From the NCBI GenBank assembly GCA_030704615.1, contig CM060732.1, positions 65,391,053 through 65,455,052 of the forward strand: a stretch of 64,000 bases of DNA. The letters are read 5' to 3'. The position numbers and the translations under genes are program-made. The notes beneath the pieces are model-generated. The model did no database searches and was not told the origin of the DNA. It was given only the letters and a program-made list of their open reading frames with translations. How positions within the stretch are numbered: position 1 is the first letter of the stretch; every line of letters starts with the position of its first letter. Positions 45,801-55,717 of this stretch are shown here, piece after piece. This DNA comes from Takakia lepidozioides (taxonomy: Eukaryota; Streptophyta; Takakiopsida; Takakiales; Takakiaceae).

Positions 45801-48508
45801 TATTATTCAAAAACGACAAATTCAATTTTCATGGATTGGGGAGCTAAGTAATTGGTTTCTTTTTTGTATTTTTGTGAATGGCGTTGACGCCATTCACATA
45901 CAGTGATGTTGTGAGGTCCTCAGTGATAGGTTCGTTATGAATGTGCATTGAGTTTTCCTGGATGGTTCCTTACTCAATTTTTTTATTTCCATCCTGTGAT
46001 TTTGCTTCATTTCAGTAATAATTTGGCTTCATTCTTGAATGTCGTTGACGACATTCACTTCTATGTCTGTGTCATTTCTAATCGCTTATTTGCATTCACC
46101 TGGATTAGGATGTATTTACAGTGTCATGGAATGGAATGTTCTGAATGGCGTTGACGACATTCATATCTGGAGCAGTAGTGTGGTCCTGAAAGGTCCTTGG
46201 AGCAGTTGTCAGAGCCATTTCAATCCATGTTTTATTCTTTCTGTTCTACTTGCATCTTACTCACTGAGCGCTTTTGTGGGTTGGGATTCATCTCCTTTTT
46301 TCAGGTACACGAAATATGTGCTTATGGAAGGAAATCACCTGAGCGGAATTCCCGACTATCTTGACATGTGGTCGGACCCTGCAAACGATCCAACCATGTA
46401 TACTGCAGGGATATTGAAGGACTGGAGTCCTTCTCACTTCAGAGACTGTGGGTGGTACCTTGACTGCCCACCTGAGCACACGACCTTTCAAGAACAGCAT
46501 ATGAAATACTTGAACAATAACGCTGAGATGCTGGCGCCTTTGACTGACGAAGAGTATCAACGAAACATAGCAACCTTGGCTGCCAAGGAGCCTGATGCTC
46601 AGGGAACGCCGCAGAAGGGAAAGAAGGCGGGCCGCAAACCAAAAGACAAGGCTGTTGATGTCATAGCCATCTCACCAGCAAAGCCAAAGGACAAAGACAA
46701 GTCCAAAGAGAAGGAAAAGGACAAGGGGAAGGAGAATGAAAAGGAGATGGAGAGTGGGCAGGACTTTAGTGCTGGAAGATATACCCGCACTCTTCAGTGC
46801 GTGTTCGATGCCAAGCCACACCCTTCCCGTTCTGATTCAGCAGGAGAGATGAAAATTGTTAATGAGGGTTGGCTTTCGATGATGCAGAGTCGAAAGAGAG
46901 GATACACTGGGGTGCCATCCCCTACCTGGGACAATATAATCTCATTCCTCAATCTGGTGAGAATTCCACTTTCTTTCCTTTTTCTCTGAATGTTTCGTTG
47001 GCAGTATTTCAGTCTCGTTCTTTGAAAACATTCTTGCCATCGTTCTTATAAAAAACATGTCTGTTGCAGGTGAGCACAGGTCCCACCTTCGTGTGCGGTG
47101 TGCAGAAAACTTATGCGGCCGACATTGTCATTCTCGACATCCCGGATGGCCAGGCTGTGCCAGAAGTTCTTCCAAAGGGCAAGACGCCAGGGTGGAACAA
47201 ATTCGAGGACAACTACTGGAGTTGGGTATTCGGGTTCTGTAACAATTTCCTCTCTGATGCAGGGACACTTCTGCTTTTTCAGTCATGTGACAATGATAGT
47301 CGTCGGGCATTGGCATCATACCTCAAGTCTTCAGGGTTTGAAGTTTTGCGCACATGGAATTGTGTGAACAGCCTCTACCTTGTGAAAGGGGGTTTCCCTG
47401 GTCAGCTGGTATGCCGTCTGCCTTCTGCTTATGCTTTGATCATGAGTTTCAATTTTCTCTGCAGCTCCACTCTAGTAGAATGTTTTATGATCGACACCGA
47501 TCATCAACGATTCATGGTTTTTTGGTGTCAGAGTTCTGAATAGCCGATGTACACACTTCCACTTTAGATTGTGTTTACCACACTAACCTGCTATCTTTGG
47601 CAGACGAGGATGTTCGAGGCGATCTGCCTGCGGAGGATTCGCACATCAAAGACACCATCCTCCATCCGCAGCTTTGAGATTTCTGACCAGGGTTGTTTCG
47701 TCAACCCCCCCTATGAGCCCCATGTCGATGACATTTTGTACAACTTCATGCAGTCCAGTCAGACTCTGAAGAGACCAGATGGCACTCCCTGGAGAGGTGC
47801 AAAGGAAAAGTCACCAGCATTCATGCAAATACTGCTGGAGTCATGCAGCCACCGCTCTGCACGGGTGGTCGATCTTTCTGTGTCCACAGGTTCGTTTTCT
47901 CCCTTCCGAATTGGTTTCCTTTCAACAGTTTCATCTGCTTAAATCCCCTCCTCCAAACTGCTTATGTTCTCCTGTCTGGTGCAGGAGCAACTTACCACGC
48001 ATGCAAGGCAGGCGGAAGAAGCCTTTTTGGTATGGAGGGTGATTCTGACCTCTACAACACAGTGCTCCTCCCCCTTTTGTCTGGCTCCACTTCAGGCACA
48101 CAGACTGATCGGATTCATATTCGAAATGATGACGATCCCGAAGATAAGCAGGTCGACAACGACTTTTCATGTGAGTAAGTGCTAAACCCTCTTTGGGAGT
48201 CATACTCAATTTCTCGATAACATCAAAGTTACAGTAATAACTTTTTCAGGCTGTCTTTCAGGAAAGCCAGCGGTGGATCTTCAGGAGATACAGTCATTTC
48301 TGGCGAGTCTGTTTTCGACAGCCCCCTTTCCAATTTTCTGCTCCCTGTTTATGCCGAAGCAATGGCACTTCACGCGTCCGAGTCCCTATCCCCTGACTTT
48401 TTAGTGGCCAGCCGTAGGTGTATCCAGCGTGGATCCGGTGTTCTAAAATACTTAGACTTAGATGCAGAGGAAGAGGGGATACATTGTACTGACTCTGAGT
48501 CAGACTGA
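42871..48508 (+). CDS. ParB-like/methyltransferase-like fusion protein, element C (intact)
   Basis: Ten exons in phase: 42871-43167, 43611-44239, 44334-44526, 44611-45048, 45133-45359, 46305-46956, 47070-47408, 47604-47889, 47985-48174 and 48262-48508; about 1165 codons (an in-frame ATG at 42772 would extend it). Residues 1-160 are charged and disordered. A ParB/sulfiredoxin-like domain lies at about 165-300: IPLCRMISMPVVRPPLS, ITKLESDF and WDGNHRLLAW (DGNHR 260-264). Helical middle; Lys/Glu linker in exon 6. Permuted amino-methyltransferase fold: DIPDG at 835-839 in the motif IV position, WNKFEDNYWSWVFGF, FMQILLESCS, then motif I VVDLSVSTGATYHACKAGG and FGMEGD across exons 8-9. Acidic tail. 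ParB-methylase fusions are known in bacteria and phages. Catalysis is uncertain because DPPY is replaced. Divergent from transposase C. Confidence 0.8.
43250..43575. repeat. element C palindromes in intron 1
   Basis: Four degenerate copies of the element C palindrome (GTCGTTAACGCCATTCG, GAATGTCGTTGCCGCC, GTCGTTAACGCCGTTCG, GTCGTTACCGCCATTCAC) at about 43254, 43347, 43430 and 43551, inside the intron 43168-43610. Confidence 0.7.
45439..46164. repeat. element C palindrome array in intron 5
   Basis: Seven copies of a 24-bp palindrome, arms GTGAATGTCGT and ACGACATTCAC around a central TG, at 45439, 45560, 45671, 45766, 45874, 46035 and 46141; steps 121, 111, 95, 108, 161 and 106 bp. Spacer DNA is unrelated between copies, apart from some longer shared blocks. 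The array fills the unusually long intron 45360-46304. Confidence 0.9.
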
Positions 48509-48639
48509 ACTGTATTCTTTTAATATTCATTTTCATATTATCTGGAAAACGTTGAATCCCCTTACTCTACCGTAGTTGTTCCTTTAGAACAAATAATAAT
48601 CACAGAATCAACTTTCGTTTAAATTGCTATATGTATGAA

Positions 48640-49000
48640 TCCATCTCACAAACCTTCCTGACTCTTCTCATATCCATTGTGCATTCATCTACACTGTATT
48701 CATGCGTGCTCCATTCATGAAAGCTTCCTTTGTACAACATCCATTGTACATTCATCCTCTGTACTCTTTAATCCACCCCACAAACCTTCCACACTCATTT
48801 CATATACTTTGTGCATTCGTCAAAAGATTTGGTCATGCATCTTCCTGTCATGAATTTTTGTCATTGCTCAACATCCATTATACATTCATCCATTTTACTC
48901 TTATCCATCCGTCATTCATCCATCTACATAGATTTTTCAAACTCATCCATCTGTTTATCATCCAACTGTACATTCATCCATCATTTATTCAATGCCTTTT
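48640..49000. repeat. degenerate CATTCATCCAT-type repeat
   Basis: Irregular repetition of CATTCATCC, ATCCATTGTACATTCATCC and related words downstream of the ParB-methyltransferase C stop. No gene. Confidence 0.6.
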
Positions 49001-49104
49001 ATTATGTCGTCCAGCTTGTTTCCGCGGTAAAGGGTGCCAATCCGCGGGAATACACTCCACTTCTTTCTGGGTGCGTGGTGACTCGGCCTCCACGTGTGAT
49101 GACG

Positions 49105-49186
49105 TGGACTGAGCCCCGTGACGTGGCATTTGCGCAAGGTGACGTGGCGTGAGCGCAGTCGCGCTCACGTGACCAGGCTCACGCCG
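49105..49186 (-). repeat. inner inverted repeat of element C, right arm
   Basis: Inverted counterpart of 37894-37975. It includes TGACGTGGC and GCGTGAGCGCAGTCGCGCTC, then ACGTG, then GGCTCACGCC. A 14-bp direct repeat TGGAGCGGTGGAGC lies just outside both arms (37869 and 49202), not at a fixed distance, so I do not call it a target-site duplication. Confidence 0.6.
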
Positions 49187-49269
49187 AGGCATCCCTGCGG
49201 TGGAGCGGTGGAGCTGCGGAGCGTTGGAGTGGCGGGCTGGTGCATAGGGGAGGAGTGGGGCATCACTTC

Positions 49270-49690
49270 ACTGGTGGGTTTCCTGGCCTAAGAGAGAGAA
49301 TGAGGAAGATGAGAGAGAGAGCAATGAGCAATGCATGTTTTAGGTTCATTTTTCAATCTCACTTTTCTTTCACCTTGTATTTGCTGTTGGGGTTTCTTGC
49401 CCTAAGAGAGAGAGAAGGAGAGAGAGAGGGGAGAGATGGTAAGGCATTGAAAACTGAATATTGTCTTAAAGTTGCCAACAAAATGACAATTGCATCTCCT
49501 TTCCTCTTAGCTTCTATTTGCTGTTCGGGCTTCCCGTCCTAAGAGATAGAGAATGAGGGAGAGGGGAGAGAGGCAAGGGGATTAAATTAGATAAGAAATT
49601 TATTATCTTCAGGTTGCGGCAATTGCAATCTTCCTTTCCTTGTGAGCTTCTATTTGTTGTTCGGGCTTCCCGCCCCGAGTTATTTTCAGG
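49270..49690. repeat. about 115-135-bp tandem repeat with GA-rich runs
   Basis: Four imperfect units marked by TTTGCTGTT(C/G)GG(G/C)TT, then TCC(T/C)G(C/T)CCTAAGAGA and a GAGAGAGAGG run, at about 49276, 49386, 49520 and 49655. Confidence 0.7.
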
Positions 49691-50243
49691 TCTTCTAATG
49701 GCTTTGGTACAGTAGACTAGGGCCAACCAGAAGTTCTTGTCATTACCACCATATTGGTTACCTTGTTTTTCATTGTCCTTATTAGATCTCTTTTTATACC
49801 TTTCAAGCTAATAGATGTATTTGTGGAAGGGTCAATCAGTGGATAGAGGGCATTTGAAGCATTTATTTGGAAGCCTCGAAGACACACCGAAGCACTTCGA
49901 CATGGCATCCAGTAGCAGGTAAAATTGCAGACTTATTAATTCATTGTGTTGTCTTGTTTCCCTTGATTTCTATTGTCTTTTCTTGTCTTAACTTGGCTCC
50001 AAACCATAGATCCAAAACTGTAACACCCAAATGCAAAGAGCCCCAAACTTTCAAATCGATTTCGAATTCTACTGCAATTTCAATTGCTAATGTAATGCAC
50101 TGCACATGCATAAACAATGCATAGGAAATGAATTGAACGCTACTTGTACCATGGAAACACTACTTGTAACCATTCCAAATTCCCAAATATGAGACAACAA
50201 ATCATAAGACCATATGCGTACACGATTGATAGTGAGTCGTAGA

Positions 50244-50719
50244 ACGTCGACATTAATGTCTAGAAAGTCTAGAAAGTCTAGAAATATAGCAAACAACTTC
50301 ATGGTTCACGTAATCATGAAAAGCTAATGTCAGGAACATCGACATGAGTGTCGACGTTGTGGAGATTAATGAGGTCAGGTTAGGTTGGGAAATGCGGTTC
50401 AAAGAGGTTGGGTTAGGTTCGGTTTTCATGAGATTGAGTTTCACTGACGTCAATTTGAATTCTTGTACTGAGGTAAGATGCGGCAGGGTAGGTTGGGTGA
50501 GGTTTTTACATTAGCGTCTTCATGGCGAAATGTCCCATTATTTCTTGACATATTTATCTGGAACCTCGACATTTGCGTCGACGTTCATTAGACCTGATAT
50601 AAAATCTTTTATCCCTTGCTTAGGATCATACTGAATTCGACATAGGTAGTAGAAGAAATGTTCCAAAAAATAGTACTCCTTAGTCTCCTCCGAAGGGACG
50701 TCGACATTCATGTCGACGT
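50244..50719. repeat. palindrome set D (ACGTCGACAT NN ATGTCGACGT)
   Basis: Four copies of a 22-bp palindrome with a two-base centre, centred at about 50254, 50346, 50573 and 50708; a fifth is at 51472. The best copy is perfect (50698-50719). Contains SalI-like GTCGAC half sites. It differs from the palindromes of A, B and C but has the same design: 10-11-bp arms and CpG-containing halves. Confidence 0.8.
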
Positions 50720-50799
50720 TGAGAATTTGGAACAAATTTTTTAGAGAGGTAGGACAATTTAATTTTGTGTTTGAGTGAACTGAGGCAGTTCGTAGGTGG

Positions 50800-51273
50800 T
50801 TGTGTAGGAGTGATTACTCTGGAAAGGATGAAACGACCGAATACTCATCGAGCTTCTACCCAATTCCCAGAACTCCTGAATACGAGCTTCCGGACTTCAT
50901 TGAACCACCTGAAATAGCCTACTCATCATCCGGTTCAGAGGCAGCAGACTCGTCTGGATATTGTCCGTCCTCCCCTGAATATATGCCAACCTCGCCACAG
51001 TACATTCGTTCCTCTAAACGAGATAGCCAACGGCCATATGAATACATGTTATTCTACCCTACCTATGTTCCAGAAACATACAGTCCAGAGACTTATGTTC
51101 CATGCACGTCATACCCCGAAGAATATGAACTACCCATGGACAACGTCTGTGCCGAGATTCTTGGGCTGTCGGGAACTCAAGGTCAAGATCAAAAGATGAG
51201 TCCTCTTTTGGAACCTGTTTGGTTAGGCCGAATCTATTGTGATGAAGACACTGGTCTCTGGACATTTGAGTAA
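50800..51273 (+). CDS. Tyr/Pro/Ser-rich protein of unknown function
   Basis: 157 codons, no interruption, followed by AATAAA at about 51327. Composition is strongly biased to Y, P, S and E, with repeated SPEYMP/SPQYIR and PETY-type units (residues 55-115), and it ends WLGRIYCDEDTGLWTFE. No domain recognised. It lies between palindrome set D and its fifth copy, upstream of the small orphan gene in the same orientation. Possibly an accessory protein of the same cassette. Confidence 0.5.
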   Translation: MCRSDYSGKDETTEYSSSFYPIPRTPEYELPDFIEPPEIAYSSSGSEAADSSGYCPSSPEYMPTSPQYIRSSKRDSQRPYEYMLFYPTYVPETYSPETYVPCTSYPEEYELPMDNVCAEILGLSGTQGQDQKMSPLLEPVWLGRIYCDEDTGLWTFE

Positions 51274-51326
51274 TGTTGTCTCATTGTTGAGGAATGTGTT
51301 GTAAATCTCAGTTGCTCTTTGATGTG

Positions 51327-51332
51327 AATAAA
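51327..51332 (+). terminator. poly(A) signal of the Tyr/Pro-rich gene
   Basis: AATAAA about 55 bp after the stop. Confidence 0.5.
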
Positions 51333-51552
51333 AGATGGATATTTACAAAGATTTTTCAATGTGTTTGAGTTTACAAACCTTGTGGGATTTGGTTTGTCTT
51401 TCATTATATGTGGAAAAGATAGTGTGATTAAATATCATGGTCACGTCGTAAACATTTTCTGACGTCGACATTAATGTCGAGGTGTTTTCCTGATCAAATA
51501 TTGGACATCTGGCTTTTGCAGTTCTCAGGCCCCCAAAGACTGCCAACCCGGA

Positions 51553-52223
51553 ATGTCTGCAAACATTTGTGGGGATTTCTTATCTGTCAGATCCCCGGGA
51601 TACAAGACCGAGCATGTAGCTATACACAAATTGCATAGCGGCATAAAATAATGGGGCATTGAAGTCGCTGGGGAACCTCCAGATCACAAGCTCCGGTTTC
51701 AGTACAAGACAGGAAACAATGTTACAGAGCTCAAGTACGCATACGTGAAGGAAGTGGAAACCCAGACAAACATGCAGTCTCCAATGCTGGTGATCTTTGT
51801 TGCTGAGGATGGAAGGGTGAGCATCTGGAGATTTTGTCCGCAAGAACCTCATGAAACAATCAATCAATCAAGTTCAATGAAGACAACAACATCGGTCAGG
51901 ATACCAAAAAATTTATCCGCTCCTGGGGCCGTTTTCAGGATGTATTGTTCGCAGCCGGTAATGAAAACATGGAACAAAGAACGGAAACACCAGCAAGACG
52001 AAGACGTAAGTCTACGACAGGGTCATCAGTAACAGAACATGATCAGGAAGGTGTTGGATCATCCTCAAAGAAGCGGAAACCAAAGAAATCCATTGATCCA
52101 GCCCTTGCTCCTGACGTAAAGAGACCCAAGACAGCCGATATTTACGACAAGGATAAGTCAATAGAACTGGCAAAAAATCTAATAAAATACTACGGAGTCA
52201 TGTTGTCAGGGATCATAAAATAG
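51553..52223 (+). CDS. small orphan protein, element-associated family (copy 3), with one stop
   Basis: Frame from ATG 51553 (MSANICGDF) with a TAA at 51649, then KLRFQYKTGNNVTELKYAYV and LVIFVAEDGR. A GT-AG intron at 51817-51938 (donor GTGAGC, acceptor TTTTCAG) joins in phase to DVLFAAGNENMEQRTETP, giving the same LV-F-x-ILF block seen in the ORFs at 12-320 and 11904-12335. The C terminus is extended: Arg/Lys-rich (PARRRRKS, KKRKPKKS; likely nuclear localisation) with a helical end. AATAAA at about 52258. The TAA may be a real break or lie in an unrecognised intron. Function unknown. Confidence 0.45.
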
Positions 52224-52269
52224 GAAGTCTTCAAAGTAATTGTTCTTAAACTGGAGCAATAAAAGTCTA

Positions 52270-52700
52270 TGGTGTAGAATTAGTTTTGGCTGATACGATT
52301 TGATCTAGTTACTTCTGTTAGTAAGATATCTGAGTGGAGTCTTATTTGAGTCATAAAATTAAGATTACTACAGCACTAGAAGTTTGTAGTTCTAGTAATT
52401 ATTGCCTGGGTTAAGAGATATAAATTTCTAAAGTAGGCAGTATATGCTAGCAGAATTTGGGACTTGGTCATATCCATGGCACTGATTCTGCAAAGACATA
52501 TATGTTTGAACGATTTGAGCTAAACCCTTTTTATGGACCTTGATTCACAAACTAATTCCAAGATCTTGTTGAGTAAAGCTTAGGTTATAGCTTCTGTTTT
52601 ACAGCAAGTGAATTGAAGAACCTAGTAGGGACTTATGGATTTTTGAAAACAAGGAATTCTAACTGCCAGGCCATGTTAAAGAGTGAGATTTGACTATTGT
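52270..52700. other. A/T-rich intergenic; no gene
   Basis: No recognisable coding frame, repeat or RNA gene between the small orphan gene and the outer inverted repeat. Confidence 0.4.
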
Positions 52701-52704
52701 GTTT

Positions 52705-52850
52705 AAATTCTAGCGACGACCGAAGGTCGAGAGCTAGTTTAGCCTAGAGCAGGAATAAGGTGCCATAGTGCCACGTCATCGTCACCACGTTTCGTAGCCA
52801 GCTGTCGTCGCCACGTTTCGTACGTCGTCAATTTCTTTCTATCTGCCCGG
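52705..52850 (-). repeat. outer inverted repeat, right arm
   Basis: Inverted copy of 36800-36935 (GACCGAAGGTCGAGAGCTAG; GGTGCCATAGTGCCACGTCA; AATTTCTTTCTATCTGCCC). It carries a small local duplication of GTCGCCACGTTTCGTA at about 52780-52820. Confidence 0.65.
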
Positions 52851-52971
52851 ATTGCCCAAAAAATCCGAAAATAACTTCTTGAACGGTACTTCGTTGAGAG
52901 TGACCCTTTTCCTCCTTGCTATTGTTTGATGTTCAAAGGAGAGAGAGAGAGAGAGAGAGAGAGCGCAATGG

Positions 52972-53900
52972 CTACTTAGGTTGATAAGGCCTGGCCACAA
53001 GATCGAGAACAGTATGGTGATGGAAGAGTTCAAAGTGCGATTCTGGTGTAGACGGTGGAGCTCCTCTGGAGCTTGCAGATGAAAATGACTTCCACGAGAT
53101 GACATCTCGTTCAGCCATATCGTTGAACACTCCCTTTGCATCCTCAATGCTCCCACATTTGGCATACATTTTCATCAGGGCAGTGCTCAGAATGGCATTT
53201 GGTACTATTCCAGCTTTGAAGATGTCACCATGGATCTTTTTGCCCTTCTCCAGGGTTGCCAGGCTCGCATATGCATTGATTTGGTTGGACTTCACCCCTT
53301 CCTGCATCATTAGCTCATAGGTCTCCAAGGCATTCTTACCACAACCATGCTTGCTAAGTCCTGCCATCATTATATTCTACGTGATCAAACCTTGTTCAGG
53401 CATTTTGTTGAACACTCAGTGTGCATCCACAATTCTCCCACACTTCACACACATGTTAACAAGGGTGTTGCATAGAAAAACGTTGGGCTTGAATCCACTT
53501 TGGATAATGTGAGCATGCACCTGTTTTCCGACTTCTAGGCCTTTCATCTTGATGCACTTATGCAAGAGACAAACATAAGTATCTGAATCTGCTGAATCTG
53601 CTGAAACCCTTCAAAATCTGTAGAGCCTCTTTCAGTTGCCCTGCCTCACATAGCATCCTTACGTGCCCAGAAGTGCCAGAAGCGGTATTGTGTACTCCCT
53701 CTCTTGGTCCTCCCTTGGAAGCTGTGGTCATGGTGGAGCGCCTGATTTTATCAAATATGTCGTTGCCGCTGTTTCTAGTTGACCATCTACCCATGCAGGT
53801 TTCCTGTAGCTATCAATCCACAGGGAATCATGGGCACTATTGTGCCTGATATCTATCCCTCTTGGATGAATCTGGACCCACACTCCATCCCTGCTCTCCT
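52972..53900 (-). pseudogene. PPR protein fragment with PDF-type motif (copy 2)
   Basis: Minus strand. A PDF-type motif (HDSLWIDSYRKPAWVDGQL, about 53845-53790), then spacer and PPR repeats: MLCEAGQLKEALQILKG (about 53640), then GKNALETYELM and AYASLATLEKGKKIHGDIFKAG (about 53330-53200), KMYAKCGSIEDAKGVF. Frameshifts and stops separate the pieces. Parallel in layout to 33249-34094. Confidence 0.75.
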
Positions 53901-54009
53901 TCAGCTATCCCTTCCTCAGCACCATTAATGCATAGACCTTGCCCTTGCTGCTAGAAGCTGACAATGACAGCTGAATTTTTTCTAGCAAACACCCAAACCC
54001 TACTGATCA

Positions 54010-54604
54010 CACACTAGCTCCTACTCTGAATTGGTCCCAAGTCTTTAAAAATGTGCTGGGGATCCAAGAAAGCTTTGTGATGCATCTTGTTGTCTACTTC
54101 TCTGTAGTTTAACAAGCATTCACCTTTCGCCTCGATTGTCTGACCATTGACTGGGGTCCAAGAAATATTCGTTCCAAAGCTTCTCCTCGTCTCTGTTTTC
54201 TGTTTTTGGATATTTGAAAGTTGCCCAACTTGGCAGTAACATGTCACCATAGATCCACCCAACGAGATAACTTTGCAGAATTCAACATGAATTATTAGGG
54301 ACGATTTTGATAAGAGGACAAAGCAGGCTGAAAATGTATTGAAGAAGAAGGTGCCCTCACCACATTGTCCTTGACCTTGAGTCATGAAGGCAGCTAGCTT
54401 TTCTTTCACCCAAGGAGGATTCAACCAACCACCAACCCAAAGGACCTCTTGTGTGCGCTGCTTGTGTCTGTAGTTGGGTGATAACTGATTTGTCTCTGAG
54501 GACCACCACGGTGCAGCTGAGGAGCAATAGATTGAAGCACCGCCTGAAAAACCGAGCTGACCCTCCCAAGTACATTGTAAACAACACGGCAAAGAACAAA
54601 TCAT
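54010..54604 (-). pseudogene. OSB-like PDF-motif exons
   Basis: On the minus strand, TQEVLWVGGWLNPPWVKEKL (about 54440) is the C-terminal half of an OSB PDF motif. After a probable intron (about 54375-54210) comes KLWNEYFLDPSQWSDNRGER (another frame). OSB proteins bind single-stranded DNA in organelles. Next to the PPR/PDF copy at 52972-53900 on the same strand, these may be 5' exons of one gene. Decayed. Confidence 0.5.
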
Positions 54605-54875
54605 GATACTGACAAGAAGGGCTCACTTTTGCACAACGGACAAACTTCTTCACATTGTATACTACGAAAGCTACATTTTGCCTTTACGGTTGTCCCACCA
54701 TTGTAGAGATCTTTCAAAACTTCATGGCAGCACTGTAGACGTTTGTGCCCGAAAATCAGACACAATCAAAACTGTGACATGTTCTTTTTTGGAGGAGTTC
54801 TAGTTTAGTTTTCAACAACATTCACGCGAGTCACTGTGAGCTCATTGGACACTACACAATGAGGAATATTTCAGC

Positions 54876-55382
54876 ATGTCCAAGAGGCTAAACAAGCTTG
54901 TGCATGACAAGGCTGCGTCACTGATGTTCGCTGAATATCCTCAGCGTGGGTGCGGGATGAAGGCTTTGGAGACCTATGAGCAAATGATTCAGGAAGGGTT
55001 GAACCCAGACCAGGTCACATTCATTTCTATTTTCAATGTGTGTGCAAGCCTGGCAGCCCTGGAAAAGGGCAAAGAGGTCCATGGTGATATCGTCAAAGCT
55101 GGAATTGTACCAGATGTCATTCTGAACAATGCCCTCATTGACATGTATGCCAAAGGCGGAAGCATTGAAGATGCAAAGGGAGTGTTCGTCAGGATGGCTG
55201 AACAAAATGTGGTATCATGGAGTGCTATGATTGCAGGATATGCACAGCATGCGTGTGGGATGATATTGCCAATGTCACAACAAGAAAGTATCCCGAAACA
55301 GGTAACAAAGACGAGGAGAAACTGTGGAATGAATATTTTTCTGACCCCAGTCAATGGTGGGACAATCGAGGCAAGAAGATGA
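54876..55382 (+). pseudogene. PPR repeats (truncated) running into an inverted PDF-motif fragment
   Basis: Plus-strand frame with nearly three PPR units (MKALETYEQMIQEGLNPDQV; LAALEKGKEVHGDIVKAGI; MYAKGGSIEDAKGVF; VVSWSAMIAGYAQHACG). After about 55250 the sequence is an opposite-orientation copy of the PDF-motif fragment at 34185-34440. So the frame ends in antisense-derived residues. Confidence 0.7.
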
Positions 55383-55717
55383 ATGCCTGTTAGATTACAG
55401 AGAGTAGCAGGCGCAATTGAGCATAAGAACTGTGGAATTTATAGCCTCCATTCTTCTAAGTTTACTTTCTCTACTGTCCAGAAATCAATCAGAAGGTTCA
55501 TGGATACAGCAGGCAAGGGTACCACCGATAGTTTGGAGGCTGTGATGGCTGCATATGTGTGGGGAAAAGAAAGTTCCTCTTGGAACAGGAGTGAAGATTG
55601 ACCTGCATTGGCAGCATCCGCAGGTAAAGTCATGCACCCTTTCATGTACCCTCCTCTTCTTCCACAGACTTTAAACCAAGGAGGCATTTCAGCAGATTCA
55701 GAACGCATGTCTGTCTC

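Noticed and set aside
48702-49152. ORFs in the CATTCATCC-rich region
   Set aside because: Low-complexity repeat translation with no conserved block.
37869-49215. TGGAGCGGTGGAGC as target-site duplication of element C
   Set aside because: The two copies lie at different distances (about 11 and 15 bp) from the inverted repeats, so they cannot be a simple duplication at the insertion point.
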